Assembly (NCBI GenBank): GCA_037157565.1
Contig: JAZHRO010000013.1
Location: 80,097,501-80,161,500, forward strand
Direction of reading: 5' to 3'
DNA from: Thalassia testudinum
Taxonomy: Eukaryota > Streptophyta > Magnoliopsida > Alismatales > Hydrocharitaceae
Length of the DNA stretch: 64,000 nt
Under the pieces are notes generated by a model. It saw only the letters and a list, made by a program, of their open reading frames with translations, was not told the origin of the DNA and did not search any database. This document shows, one piece after another, positions 54,457 to 64,000 of this stretch. Both the position numbers and the translations under genes were made by a program. How positions within the stretch are numbered: the first letter of the stretch is position 1; the number at the start of each line of letters is the position of its first letter.

Positions 54457-56117
54457 TGTTGAACGGGTTTTGCGAATCGCTAAGCTTACGTGTTTGGTTT
54501 TGGAAAACCTGTCATTGTAGTTTGAAAGCGAAGAATTCGTGTTCAACAAATAAAAATTTATACCGAAAAGAATTCCGGGTCGAACAAAGGGAGGCTACGT
54601 TGATCTATTTTCGCAACTATATTTTTTTAGGATTTTCTTTATAAGCAAGGCGATATAATTACAATGGAGCTATCAAACTAAGAGAGAGAGAGAGAGAGAA
54701 AGAGAACATGCATTCAATATTTCAATAGTTTATAAAAGTTACACTAGAATGCGAAAAATCAATTACACTATAAAGCAGGAAAATTCTACACTAGAAAAGC
54801 TGTAAATAAGAATGGGAGAGAGAAGTTATATTCCTCGACGATTGCTTGGAGGACGAGCCGGACGGGACGACGCCTGGACGAAGGAGAACGAAGCAGGACG
54901 AAGGAGGACGATGCAGAAGAACGGGAACGGAGCAACACGCCGTCGTCGTCGCGGGATCCACTTCCGAAGGGGAATGAAAATTGGATTTTATCTCGCAAGA
55001 AGCATCCCGGGTGTGGGACAAGCTTCTTTTGAGCTTTGGAGGGGTAGAGAGGAGAAAGAAGGGATGAGAATTTCGTATGGAGGGGGTCTCCTTTTATAGT
55101 TGCAAGGAGTGGGGGCAAAATGGACATTACAACTTCAAAATAGTAAATGAGGGGTCTTTAGTGACGAATAAATCCGTCACTAAAGCTCCCTTCGTGGGCG
55201 ACATGGGTGGCTCGTGCGCGCCCACTCAGCTGCTCGCTCGTGCAACGCCCGCGCACGTCCATTGATTTTCAGCCGTCCGATCGCGAGATCGGACGGCTTA
55301 AGATGCGTCCGCGCCCGCTGCGTTGCGTGCCCCCCGCGCGTCTAATTGCGTGTACGATTGCGCGTCCAATCGCGCGTCGACGCTATCAGGCGCGCGCAGC
55401 CGTCCGATCTCCATCCGACGCTCCACCCGCGCCCAATCGCTCGCACCCGCCGCTCCTCACCACGGCTCGAACCCGCGCCCCGCGCTCGCGATAGCGTGCT
55501 CGACCACTGAGCTATGGGGCGCGGATGGTCGAGCGGGCGCTTTTAAATGCGAGTGCCCACAGCCGTTGGATTAAGGTCCAACGGCGGAGAGCGATCGAGC
55601 GCAGAGCCTTCATAAGATGAAGCAGCTGTTTGGGCGGCTAAGATGGCGCCCCGTGGCGCTATCTTGGCAGTCCATCTTCTGGAAGTTGTAGATGGTGTCA
55701 CGGATGTCGGATTGACTCGATTTTTGTGTCGTTGGGCTACGATCGTCGATCCGAATTCATCCGTGCGGTCGAATTTATCATCTGAAGTGGGGATTTACAC
55801 CATCCTGGCCCTTGATCTTCTAGGGTTCCCGGGTCACTATCTGATGCTACGGATGCCTGATTAGGGTGATCTTGGAGTTGTTGAACTCCAATCGTCACCC
55901 TAATCACATCCATACAGTTGGATCTTTGATCCGAGGCCCTAATAAAATATTTGCCCTGTCCAAGCACATAAAAGGAGACAATTAACCTCCATTTTATTCA
56001 AACTATTCTAAATGCAAGATGATGCATGTAATGCAATATTTATATCATGAAATGCAATCCTATGCTTAAGAACATGCATAAATAGACATCTTAAGTAGTG
56101 TAAATGTGTTTACATCA
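54457..56117 (-). repeat. Element D 5' LTR
   Basis: 1,661 bp, same length as the 3' LTR, so no net indels have accumulated. It contains TATA box CTATAAAAG (55091-55099, minus strand), the TTTAGTGACG inverted repeat (about 55158-55187) and a perfect hairpin at 55272-55297. Confidence 0.92.
55272..55297. repeat. Perfect 11-bp hairpin in element D LTR
   Basis: GCCGTCCGATC and GATCGGACGGC flank a GCGA loop. The copy in the other LTR (45321-45346) has one arm changed (GCCCTCCGATC). Confidence 0.75.
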
Positions 56118-56122
56118 GCTTT
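56118..56122. repeat. Target-site duplication of element D, right copy
   Basis: GCTTT, identical to 44501-44505. Confidence 0.9.
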
Positions 56123-57141
56123 TCATCCTCTTCTTCTGCTTCAAGCCTCCTCTTCTTCTTCAGAATTCAGCTAAGTGTTGGCCGAAGATTCCTGTAGCAA
56201 AACCCTCCGCCTACCCACGCGACTCTCCTCTCTTTTTCTCTCTTAGGATCCACTCTCCCAGAGCCACAGGTATTCGGGCTATCGAGTCTGGTGTGTACCC
56301 GGGTCTAGGCTCATTGGCGTGCGATGGTGAATGAGGAGTGTAGGTCGGGTCGGGTCAGGCCAGGTCTGCAGGGGCAGTGTCGCAAACGAGATCTAGTGAA
56401 GGTGAGAGGGACCTCACCCTGTGGTAACTGAGGCGAACAGCTTTGTGCAGTTTTTCAATTTATGCAGGTGCGTAGCTTCAGAAGTTTCCGAGGTAGGACT
56501 ATCCGTGCACCCCTTTTCTCCAACTGCAGTAGGGAGTGTTTCCCCAATTGTAGCACCTGCTAAGGCTTGTGACTCCAATTGAGGACCTGGGTGCGTGCGT
56601 AAGGTACTTCCGCATGTTCTAGGTCTTCAGCCTAGAACAGCAAGGCCTGGAGTAGCCTCAAGCATGCTTCGAGCTTGCACTCCAATGGCGGCTAAGGCCT
56701 GTAACCTGAAATCAGTAGAGTGGCCTCTCGGCCACACCAGAGTGCTCAGAAAGAGTTGCTGGAGCACGGTGAATGTGATGGGGGTGGTGGCGTGGCGTGG
56801 CAGTGGCGGTAAGTGCGTGGCTAGGGAAGACTGTGTGCATTTGAGTGGGTGTGTTCGGGGGGTGACTTGGGTGGATGGCGAAGTGAATAAGGAGAGGGGA
56901 AGTGATCAGTGAGGTGTGGTGATGGTCATGGGCTTTGTCAGTGAGGGTTTTGGTGGCCTGTGGAGGTGGGATGGCCTCGTCAGACGTGGTGACCGGAGAT
57001 GGAGGGGGTGAAGGTGCGAAGTGGCGTCAGTGGTCAATTTTGGAAATTAAAGGGCGGAGAAGAAAGTAGAGGGGATAGGAGACTTAGCTAGGAAGCCAAT
57101 GGACGAAGGGGGGCAGTGAGGGCATCGGGTCTGGTGTGGCC
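56123..57141 (-). repeat. Element B 5' LTR, third piece
   Basis: Continues the B LTR after D. The block GAGAGGGACCTCACC ... TTTTTCAATTTATGC (about 56411-56465) matches the B 3' LTR near 24320-24385. It is cut at 57141 by element E; the rest of this LTR is outside the window. Confidence 0.7.
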
Positions 57142-58995
57142 TGATAAGTCAGTTTTCGCTTTCGAATAATGTATTAAGATGATTTGTCATTGTAGGATCA
57201 AAGTGGTGGAAAATCGCTTAACAAAACAATTGAAATTAAAATTAAACCACTCACAGGAGAGTAGGTCGTATCCACAGGGAGGCAATGACTTAGTTAAACT
57301 CGTAATTAAGTTGAAATCAAGTTTGCTGAACTATTCGTCAGATCAAATAATGTCTGTGTAGCTCTGAAAGTAAACCTTAAATTTAATGACAAGTCAAGGG
57401 GTGTGAATGTAATTTTTACGTCATAAAATTATCCATGTGCAAGGGTATGCTATGTCCTATTCACTTGCATGCATATGAAAATGTCATTCAAAATTAAATT
57501 CAACGCACATAGAGATGAATAACAAGGTTTACCAATTCTCTAGAAGCATGAGAATGAAGGCATAAATTCACCATAATAAAATAATGATAAATCAAAATTC
57601 ATTTTGTGGCAATGGCATGAAATTTAATTATTAATTCCACCGTTAAAAGAGGATTCTACCTCTCTCCTCTTCACGCCTGGGAGAGAGGATTGTTTGAAGA
57701 TCTCTTCTGGACGCAGATTGGCCAGAGCGAGGGCTCCGCAACGGTGGCAGCGGCAAGCTGTGACACGGCCGGAGCCGGCCTGCCGGAGGAAAGAAGTGGC
57801 AATGGTGGAGGAGGCTGCTGCTGGCCGTGCGTGTTGCAGGCGCTGCAGGCACACGCGGGGCGTGGGCACGTGGAGCAGCGACGCTCTACGGGTGCAAAGG
57901 CATGCGCGGTGGGTTATGTTGGCGCCGGCTGCAGGTTGGCAGGGAGGCACTAGAGTGTTCTGAAGCAGGCGTGGTGAAGGCGAAGGGGCGTGGGCGTGTG
58001 GGGTGAAGGCGCTGTTGGAGGGTGCTCTGTAGTCCGCAAGGGGTGTGTGGGCGTGGATGCTGGAGCGTGGGCTGCTGGCTCGTAGGCATGAAGGTGCATG
58101 GAGGTGAAGGCGCAGGGACTGCAGCGAGGTGAAGGTGAAAGGGCGTGGAGGTTCTGGTGAAGGCACGTCGGCGTGGGTGCTGGAGCGTGGGCTCCTGGCG
58201 CGCGGGCGTGAAGGTGCGAGGAGGTGAAGGCGTAGGGACTGTAGCAGGGTGAAGGTGAAAGGGCGTGGAGGTTCTGGTGAAGGCACGTGGGCGAGGGTGT
58301 GCAGGTGCTGGCGTGTGCACTGGCTGAGGTGAGGGCGCGCGGTGGCTGGGGCGCTTGGCAAGGTGCGCTAGAGGTGGGTGTGCTGGAGATGAAGGCGCGG
58401 GCGTTGGCATGTGCGCTGGAGGTGGGTGTTGAAGCGTGGGTGATGGCGTGAGGTAGGAGGAACTTGCAGGGACTCTTGGCAGTGTGGGTTGTCACCCCAC
58501 ACGCCCACGGTGATGGAATCGCACTACCGCGGTGGGAGGCCAGTGGTATGGAATGGATGAGGAGCAAGGTCCTCTAAGCACAGTGAGGAACAAAGGGGTG
58601 GTGCCTCCCTTTGAACGGCAGCCCCTCCTTTTTTGTAGCCACGGCTACAAAGATTTGAATTTCAAAAGCTACCGTAGAATTAATGTCATGCGCAGGAGGA
58701 GGAGGCGGAGACGGGGGAGTTACCTGCAAAGGAGAAGAAAAAGAAAAAGAATAAAATAATTAGGGTTATTTATACAGAACTCCTTAACTTCTATGTTAAT
58801 TAAAATAGTGCACCTAATTAATTAACTAATTAAATGTATGCAACCCTAGGTTAATTCTAAATGCATGAATTATGCACTTAAGCTAAAAATATGAATTAAT
58901 TTATTTACATCCTAATGTATGCTATCTAAATGTTAAAATTAACTTAATGTATAGACATTTAGATACTTAAATAGCCCATAAATATGGGCTAATCA
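57142..58995 (-). repeat. Element E 3' LTR
   Basis: 1,854 bp, TGATAAG to AATCA, with TGAT/ATCA inverted ends. It includes the GTCGTATCCACAGGGAG form of the shared LTR-end motif (57265-57283), a 120-bp tandem duplication (58051-58290) and GC-rich stretches whose long minus-strand frames (57624-58567) are shadows. Confidence 0.78.
58051..58290. repeat. 120-bp tandem duplication in element E LTR
   Basis: Two units start at 58051 and 58171 with GCGTGG-TGCTGGAGCGTGGGC and both end in GGTTCTGGTGAAGGCACG. The period is a multiple of three, so frames stay open through it. Confidence 0.85.
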
Positions 58996-59010
58996 AATAC
59001 CCCCATGCAT
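58996..59010 (-). other. Final polypurine tract of element E
   Basis: The minus strand reads ATGCATGGGGGTATT next to LTR start TGATTAGCCC. Confidence 0.7.
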
Positions 59011-60290
59011 ATTTTTTGCTAGTCCCTAGCAAATTCAAGCAAAACCTAGCACTCCAAGAAGACCCAATCAGTCTTCCTTTAGAAACATATTAAGTTCAGA
59101 CTTTAGACCTAAGGTTCCCAAGTAGTTGCTAAGTTACAGACTAAGTTGGCTAAAGAGGAGTTGCAGGCACAAGTTTCCCTAATTTTTGACTCTACCCTAA
59201 GGTTTATTGATCCCTGAGATTAAAGCATCCGTGCTTGTGCATTGGTCTGAGTTATTTGAGGTTGGTATGACTGCCAACCTAGAAAGGAAAAAAGGATTTT
59301 TTTTTAATAATATATATATATATATTTTTTGTTTGATTCCTCTAAGTCTAACCTCGGATCAGCTATTAACATGATCTGTGTCGAATTCATTGTCCCCATC
59401 ACCGTACCTCGAAAGGTGCCCGGCTTTCGATGCTTCGAGATAGCACTGCCCATAGCAACCCCAAGAACTCCTGACAATCGACACTTCAAGATAGTATCGC
59501 CCATGGATTTCTTGAGCGAATTCAAGCCTGTGGCAATCGGCACTTCGAGATAGGGCTGCCCATGGTACCTGAATCACACAATGCGCTTACATGCCCCTAG
59601 TAGGATGGATATCCTAAGAGGAAAGCTCCAAGGAGGTAATATGTTATCATCGCATCCTTAAGGTGAGTATATACTCCACCTCTCCTGCGACAGGAACTCT
59701 TCCAATCAAATTGTGTTTTCAAGCCTCTCCTCAGTCAAAACCTAAGAGAACCAAATTTCTTTTAAGCAAGGAATTAAGGTGATCACTTACTTACACAAGA
59801 CCAAGTGTGTGAAATTTGGATGCTTGGGTTACAAGGACCTATAAACCAAAAGGTAGAACAAGACTCCAGGCACTATCCCATCTTTTAACTCAATCCCTAG
59901 CTTTCCTTCCTCAACCTCTTGAGGAATGGTTCGCAACTTAACTCCTACTTAAGTTTTTAAGTCCACAAAGGACCATAAAGGTCTAAAGCTAGTAGCTCAC
60001 TTAGCTTCTAAAGTTCGACCCTAGAATCAACTTAGTCTCACCTAGAGTTCTAATTTGCTTAAGAATGTAGGGCCTAGCTAGTTAAGCTCAAAACCTCCTT
60101 TTTCTTTAATATATATTTTTATTTTTATTTTTATTTTTTTAAATGCAATATGCATGAATGAATGCAAAATGTAGACATGCTATAAACAAATGCCTCAGGT
60201 CCTCTCCCCCATGCCTAGTTCAAACAATGTCCTCATTGGAAACAAAAATAGTTAAAGGAAGATATTACTTGAGGTGGAGAATGGTAGGAG
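59011..60290 (-). other. Element E non-coding 3' region
   Basis: It contains three repeats of the CCATGGGC type (59424-59454, 59476-59505, 59535-59565), palindrome TAGGATGGATATCCTA (59601-59616), an (AT)n run (about 59308-59326), a T-rich tract (about 60100-60140) and the internal polypurine motif (60203-60216). The layout matches A and B. No gene. Confidence 0.75.
60203..60216 (-). other. First (internal) polypurine motif, element E
   Basis: The minus strand reads AGGCATGGGGGAGA, preceded by GGACATTGT, 1.2 kb from the LTR. Confidence 0.6.
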
Positions 60291-60614
60291 CTAAGGCTCC
60301 TCAAGAGTGACCTCGTCAACCAGATGGCCATCCAAAGTGTGTGTGGTTTTAACCGTTGACCGTTGACGATAAAGGGAGTTGCTGAAGAGGAAGGGCTTTC
60401 AATCTCCACAACTCCATGCGGAAACACTTTAGTGATTATGTAAGGCCCATCCCAACGAGATTTTAACTTCCCAGGAAAAAGCTTAAGTTTCGAATTAAAA
60501 AGCCAGACTTGTTGGTTGGGCTCAAAAGTCTTTCGAAGTATATACTTATCATGCAAGATCTTAGTTCTTTCTTTATAAGCTTGAGAGGTGTCTGGTCGGG
60601 ACTCGGATAGTTTG
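60291..60614 (-). pseudogene. Element E integrase, C-terminal fragment
   Basis: The minus strand reads KLSES near 60614, then [43 protein letters not shown] and VNGQRLKPH, matching the integrase C-termini of A, B and D. After a CA-rich run near 60340 the frame shifts by one; in the other frame the homologous ending LDGHLVDEVTLEEP reaches a TAG at 60293-60291. Everything upstream is separated by the insertion of F at 60615. There is no chromodomain. Confidence 0.8.
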
Positions 60615-62646
60615 TGTTAATATGGTGAAATTATCGTTGAAGTTAGTATAGTGGTTAACCTAAATCGAGCCTAACCATCTTTTTACAAAATTTTTAACCT
60701 AGCCTACTTAATTTTATCTTGGTCACTTTTAGGCCCAGGGTCGAACTCAGGGAGGTAGGGATTAAAGGTGAAGAAGTTTCTACGCTTTTCCTACAATGAA
60801 TCTCTTTCGTGCGTTTATTATGTTTTTGGTTCCTTTCTATTTAAGATTTTTTTGCTGATAATTTTGTCCTTGAGGTACACCCTCAAAATTAGGTCCTTGG
60901 CTTCGAGCCAAATTATTCTTGGCTTTGAGCCAAATTAGGGTTCCAAAAATGGGTCTTGCTATTCGCAAGATCGAGTACCTGCAAGACAAGGATTATCTTT
61001 TCTCTTTTACTCTTTTTTTCATCTTTTTAATAACAGGAAACAAAAGAGAAATAAAAAAACTAGATAGGTTGCTTGTAAAGAAATAAATATAGTCTATAAA
61101 TATATAGATATATATATATATTATATATATAGGGGTGGGGGTGGTGGTGGAGGTGGAAATGACGTGTAGCACAGTGTCGAATTGGTCCATGTCTAGAAAG
61201 ATGCAACCAACAAGATGAAATGCCGCGTGGAGTGTAGGATCGATGTGTGGAAGTGTGTGTGGAGATGCTTTCTTTACGCGGGTATCGGGGAATATCAACA
61301 ACTGGTGCGGATATTCCTGCGATATAACGCGTGGTGGAGTGTGTATATCTACTTATGTGTATATATATATATATATAGATATGTAAATATATATATATAT
61401 ATAGGTATATATATAAATTTATAACTAGATATATATGTATATATATTTAACTATATAGATATTTATATATATAGTAATATATGTATATATATATACGTAC
61501 ATATTCATATAGAGACACCGCGTCGTCTGATGGCGCAGGTGTGCGCAGGCGCAGGCGTGCTGAAGGGACTATGCGTGCGCGCTGGAGGGAGCACGTGGGC
61601 GAGAGACTGTAGCACAGCGCACTGTGTAGCATAGCACGCTGTGCGCTGGAATGGGAGCGGGTGAGGGCACGGCACCAGAGCGGGTGCAGGTGCAGACGCG
61701 GACGCGAGCGCTGGAGCGGGCGCTGGCACTGATGCGGCGATTGGCTGGAGGCAGTAGCGATGTGGAGAGAGAGCACGCGGTGACCGGATAAGTGAGAAAC
61801 TCTCCGATCACCGCATTGTAGCTACAGTGTCGCGCAGAAACGCGTGAACAGTAGCTACAGTGCCACACGGCTTTGACAACCAGTTGCGGCTAGTTCTGCG
61901 TGCGCGGGTGCGCTGGAAGGCTCCTGCACGTGTGGAAGGAGCTTGCGGCCGGCTGCTGGCATGTGCGCAGTGCTTGTGCTGCTGCTGGTTGCCGTGCTTC
62001 TATTGCTGGAGAGCTTCAGAGCTTGGGTCTTCGGCAATGGCGGGAAGGGCTGAGCGATGGAAACAGAGAGTGGAATCCACCACTCCCACCTGCCCTTGGA
62101 TGAGCTGGGTGGTGGTGGGACTCACAGTGGTGGTCGTGGGACCATTGTGAGCCTGTTCTTGCCCGCAGCGTATCTCTTCAGTGGGAAGAGGTGCTGTGTA
62201 TGGAGGGGAGAGGGGAGGAAGATGGCCTGACGAAGGTGGCTGCTGTGTTCTTTATGTGCCAGGCCCCCTTCGCAAGGAAGCGGGCAGGGCATTTTAAAGG
62301 TGAGTGAGGCATGCACAGCCATGCCCTGGGTTGCATGACCAGCCATGCAGCCGACAGAGAATTTTGCTAGCAGAGAATGGCGCGAAGAAGAAGCAGCCCA
62401 TGCCCTGAGCCGCGCGGAGACGAAGAAGTTCAAAGCAAAATAAAAGATGAAGATGGTGAAATTGCGAGGTAGCACTTGAAGAAGATGTTATTTACATGGC
62501 CAATTATTCACTTTCCTCCCCTCTCAAATGAATGTATGCATGTGTCAATTTTTACAAATGCAACTATCGCTACCTAATATGCAATGGCAATGCTAAGAAA
62601 TAACACAAGATGGCATTTTTATTGGTGTATTTTTGCTGTGCAATCA
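60615..62646 (-). repeat. Element F 3' LTR
   Basis: About 2.03 kb, TGTTAATATG to GCAATCA. It carries the GGGTCGAACTCAGGGAGG form of the shared LTR-end motif (60735-60753), several (AT)n microsatellites (about 61104-61130 and 61348-61495) and a GC-rich second half. Frames such as 61447-61868 are shadows. Confidence 0.72.
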
Positions 62647-62659
62647 TACCCCCATGCCT
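62647..62659 (-). other. Final polypurine tract of element F
   Basis: The minus strand reads AGGCATGGGGGTA before LTR start TGATTGCAC. Confidence 0.75.
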
Positions 62660-63750
62660 ATCTTTTGCTAGTCCCTAGCAAACATTTTGTATTGTATTTA
62701 GAAATGATCTTAAGCTGAAGATCTTTTTTTCTTAGGCGACATGGGTGTGTTTATTTGTTGGATATTGTGAGAACCAATTGTAAAGAAGACTACCAGTACT
62801 TTAAGTCTTATGTGACATAGACCATCTCTCGACTAACATGGACTCTTGATATTTAAACCTTAAGTACAATTTCCAGGACTCAGGAGGTTTTTGCCATACT
62901 CGAGAGCTCAAGAGATTATGGCTTGTGCATAGTGAAGGATCAAGACTAACTAGATGAACATTAAGACTCAAGCCCAGGGTTTCACGAATTTTTATGTGCA
63001 GGTTGGTCCGAATTTTAGCTCGTGTCTTCGGATTGTCCCTTAAAAAGATGACGGAAAACTCAACCCTCATTTTTTTCTTTTGTGGCTCAAAGAATATATG
63101 GTAGAAACAGGGTATTTGTAACTTTACCCTAAAACATTTTTCGAGGGAGAAGAATTTACAGACATTTGCGAGATATACTGACTTATTTGTACAGTTTTTT
63201 TTTTGAAACACGTGTCAGTACATCTCTTACAACTTTATTTGGAGGAGCACAGTTTCCTTTTGGTGGAAGAGTTCCTTTTTGGTGGAAAGAGTTTCTCATA
63301 GACATAAGACTAAAGCCTGGGATAAAAAGTCTACCTGCACGCACAGGTAAGAACTCCACCTTCCCTAGTGAACACTAGGGTTGGATCTTATGTTCACCTG
63401 GTCTTTCTTGATATGTGTAGTGTGAACCAAGATTACTTAGGCTCTCGAGTAAAAGCAAACCAACATATCCTGTACTGGTGTCTCAGGTACAAGAATACGT
63501 CCTTAGTTAGGAGAGATTATGATCTGTCTTGTCAATGCTCAAGTGAATTAAGCTGAGCCTGAGAGAATCAAGCTTCTATGACCTGGAAAGTCTTCAAAAT
63601 AGTGGTTGAATATCCATAAACACTTATTGTATTTTTGTTTCAGCCTTCAGATCATTACTAAACACCCTTTTTTTTATGCTATGTACATATTTATGGATGG
63701 GTAGAAGCTGCATGATACCATATAATACCCAGATCCTATGGATGCCTATC

Positions 63751-63763
63751 CACCCCCCCATGC
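63751..63763 (-). other. First (internal) polypurine motif, element F
   Basis: The minus strand reads GCATGGGGGGGTG, with GGACATAGCA just upstream, 1.1 kb from the LTR. Confidence 0.6.
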
Positions 63764-63936
63764 AAAACGATGCTATGTCCTCATATGTATGCAGGGTAGG
63801 GTAGAGGAAGGACCAAAGATCGGGTAACGAGAGCTGAGGTGTAGGGTATACAGCAGGGTGGTAGGGTGGGTGGATGGTGGGTGGTGAAGTGAAAAGGTGC
63901 AAAGTGAAGTGTACGTGGCAATGGTGGAGTGTTGTT

Positions 63937-63973
63937 GGGGTGCCTCCCAACGAGCACTGAATTTAACGTCCCC
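63937..63973 (-). other. Conserved post-pol motif, element F
   Basis: The minus strand reads GACGTTAAATTCAGTGCTCG then TTGGGAGGCACCCC, a one-base variant of the motif in A, B and C. Integrase should lie just beyond the right edge. Confidence 0.6.
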
Positions 63974-64000
63974 AGCTGGACTCATAATGAGGCACGACAT

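Larger units (their letters stand above)
44506..56117 (-). mobile_element. Element D: complete Athila-like retrotransposon of a second subfamily
   Basis: 11.6 kb with 1,661-bp LTRs of equal length, perfect GCTTT duplications, a perfect tRNA-Asp primer site and a polypurine tract. Minus-strand order: LTR, leader, gag, protease, RT, RNase H, integrase, 3' region, LTR. Its LTRs share no obvious sequence with those of A, B or C except a short motif near the end, so it is a separate subfamily. LTR differences are few and mostly transitions. The coding region has stops and at least two frameshifts. Confidence 0.93.
21429..64000 (-). mobile_element. Element B: old Athila-like retrotransposon, host of all later insertions
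   Basis: B's parts, read on the minus strand, are a 3' LTR (21429-22575 plus 24292-26198), a 3' region, integrase, RNase H, RT, protease and gag (27914-33549), a shortened leader and a 5' LTR in pieces (33808-34075, 44296-44505, 56123-57141). The remaining end of that LTR lies past element E, outside the window. Gag-pol is full of stops and the two LTRs are clearly diverged, so this is one of the oldest copies here. Its target duplication cannot be tested; the left flank is AAACA at 21424-21428. Confidence 0.8.
57142..64000 (-). mobile_element. Element E: Athila-like retrotransposon, partly inside the window
   Basis: It has a 3' LTR (57142-58995), polypurine tract, a 3' region laid out like those of A and B, and the C-terminal end of integrase, broken at 60614 by element F. 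The remainder of E lies beyond the right edge, past F. Left flank TGGCC (57137-57141) is the expected target duplication but its partner is not visible. Confidence 0.75.
60615..64000 (-). mobile_element. Element F: Athila-like retrotransposon inserted in E's integrase, partly inside the window
   Basis: It has a 3' LTR (60615-62646), a polypurine tract and 1.35 kb of 3' non-coding region before the window ends. Its coding part is not visible. The presence of both polypurine motifs and the GGGAGGCA-type motif at 63937 identifies it as Athila-like. The LTR start could be two bases earlier (TGTGTT at 60613). Confidence 0.72.
62660..64000 (-). other. Element F non-coding 3' region
   Basis: No supported gene. 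It has the internal polypurine motif (63751-63763) and the post-pol motif (63937-63973). The three CCATGGGC-type repeats and the palindrome seen in A, B, C and E are not recognisable. The 136-codon frame at 62801-63211 shows no domain. Confidence 0.65.

Noticed and set aside
57624..58567. Long overlapping minus-strand frames rich in Pro, His, Ser and Thr
   Set aside because: They lie within E's LTR, overlap one another in different frames, and result from a GC-rich 120-bp tandem duplication.
61104..61500. AT-rich stretches as possible origin or matrix attachment site
   Set aside because: They are simple (AT)n microsatellites within an LTR; nothing else supports a function.
62801..63211. 136-codon frame in element F's 3' region
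   Set aside because: No recognisable motif, and the homologous interval is non-coding in the five related elements.

Overview
This window is nuclear DNA from a flowering plant, and it consists almost entirely of LTR retrotransposons inserted into one another. I see no host gene, rRNA, tRNA gene or CRISPR array. The plant assignment rests on the element families. Most are Athila-like Ty3/gypsy elements, with a primer site complementary to tRNA-Asp, a DLGAS-type protease, a FMDD reverse transcriptase and an integrase without a chromodomain. One is a Tekay/Del-like Ty3 element with an initiator tRNA-Met primer site, and one is a solo LTR that looks like Ty1/copia SIRE. The species cannot be named from this sequence.

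Left part (1-18094). A degenerate Tekay/Del-like element X lies on the minus strand and runs off the left edge: RT, protease and gag at 1-2059, then gag start, primer site and a 2.05-kb LTR at 15703-18094. Element A, a complete 13.6-kb Athila-like copy (2060-15702, plus strand), is inserted inside X's gag, with an imperfect 5-bp target duplication (CCTCT/CCGCT). A's gag-pol is one reading frame from 5731 to 11409 without frameshifts but with four in-frame stops. Positions 18095-21428 hold unassigned non-coding DNA, including about ten copies of a 77-bp tandem repeat.

Right part (21429-64000). An old Athila-like element B (minus strand) fills the rest and runs off the right edge. Its low-coordinate LTR is split by a solo LTR (22576-24291). 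Its other LTR is split three times: by element C (34076-44290, duplication GTTAT), by element D (44506-56117, duplication GCTTT), and by element E (57142 to the edge). E is itself interrupted in its integrase by element F (60615 to the edge). C is non-autonomous: it keeps family LTRs, leader, primer site and 3' region, but carries an unrecognised acidic reading frame of about 580 codons in place of gag-pol. D has recognisable gag, protease, RT, RNase H and integrase with several stops and frameshifts.

The features most worth following up are: C's unknown protein; a 1.1-1.35 kb non-coding module between two copies of the same polypurine motif in all six Athila-like elements; small repeats and palindromes inside that module; a promoter-proximal LTR hairpin with a compensated base pair; and a GACGTC palindrome recurring in LTRs of unrelated families. 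All comparisons were made by eye; no alignment or database search was run.
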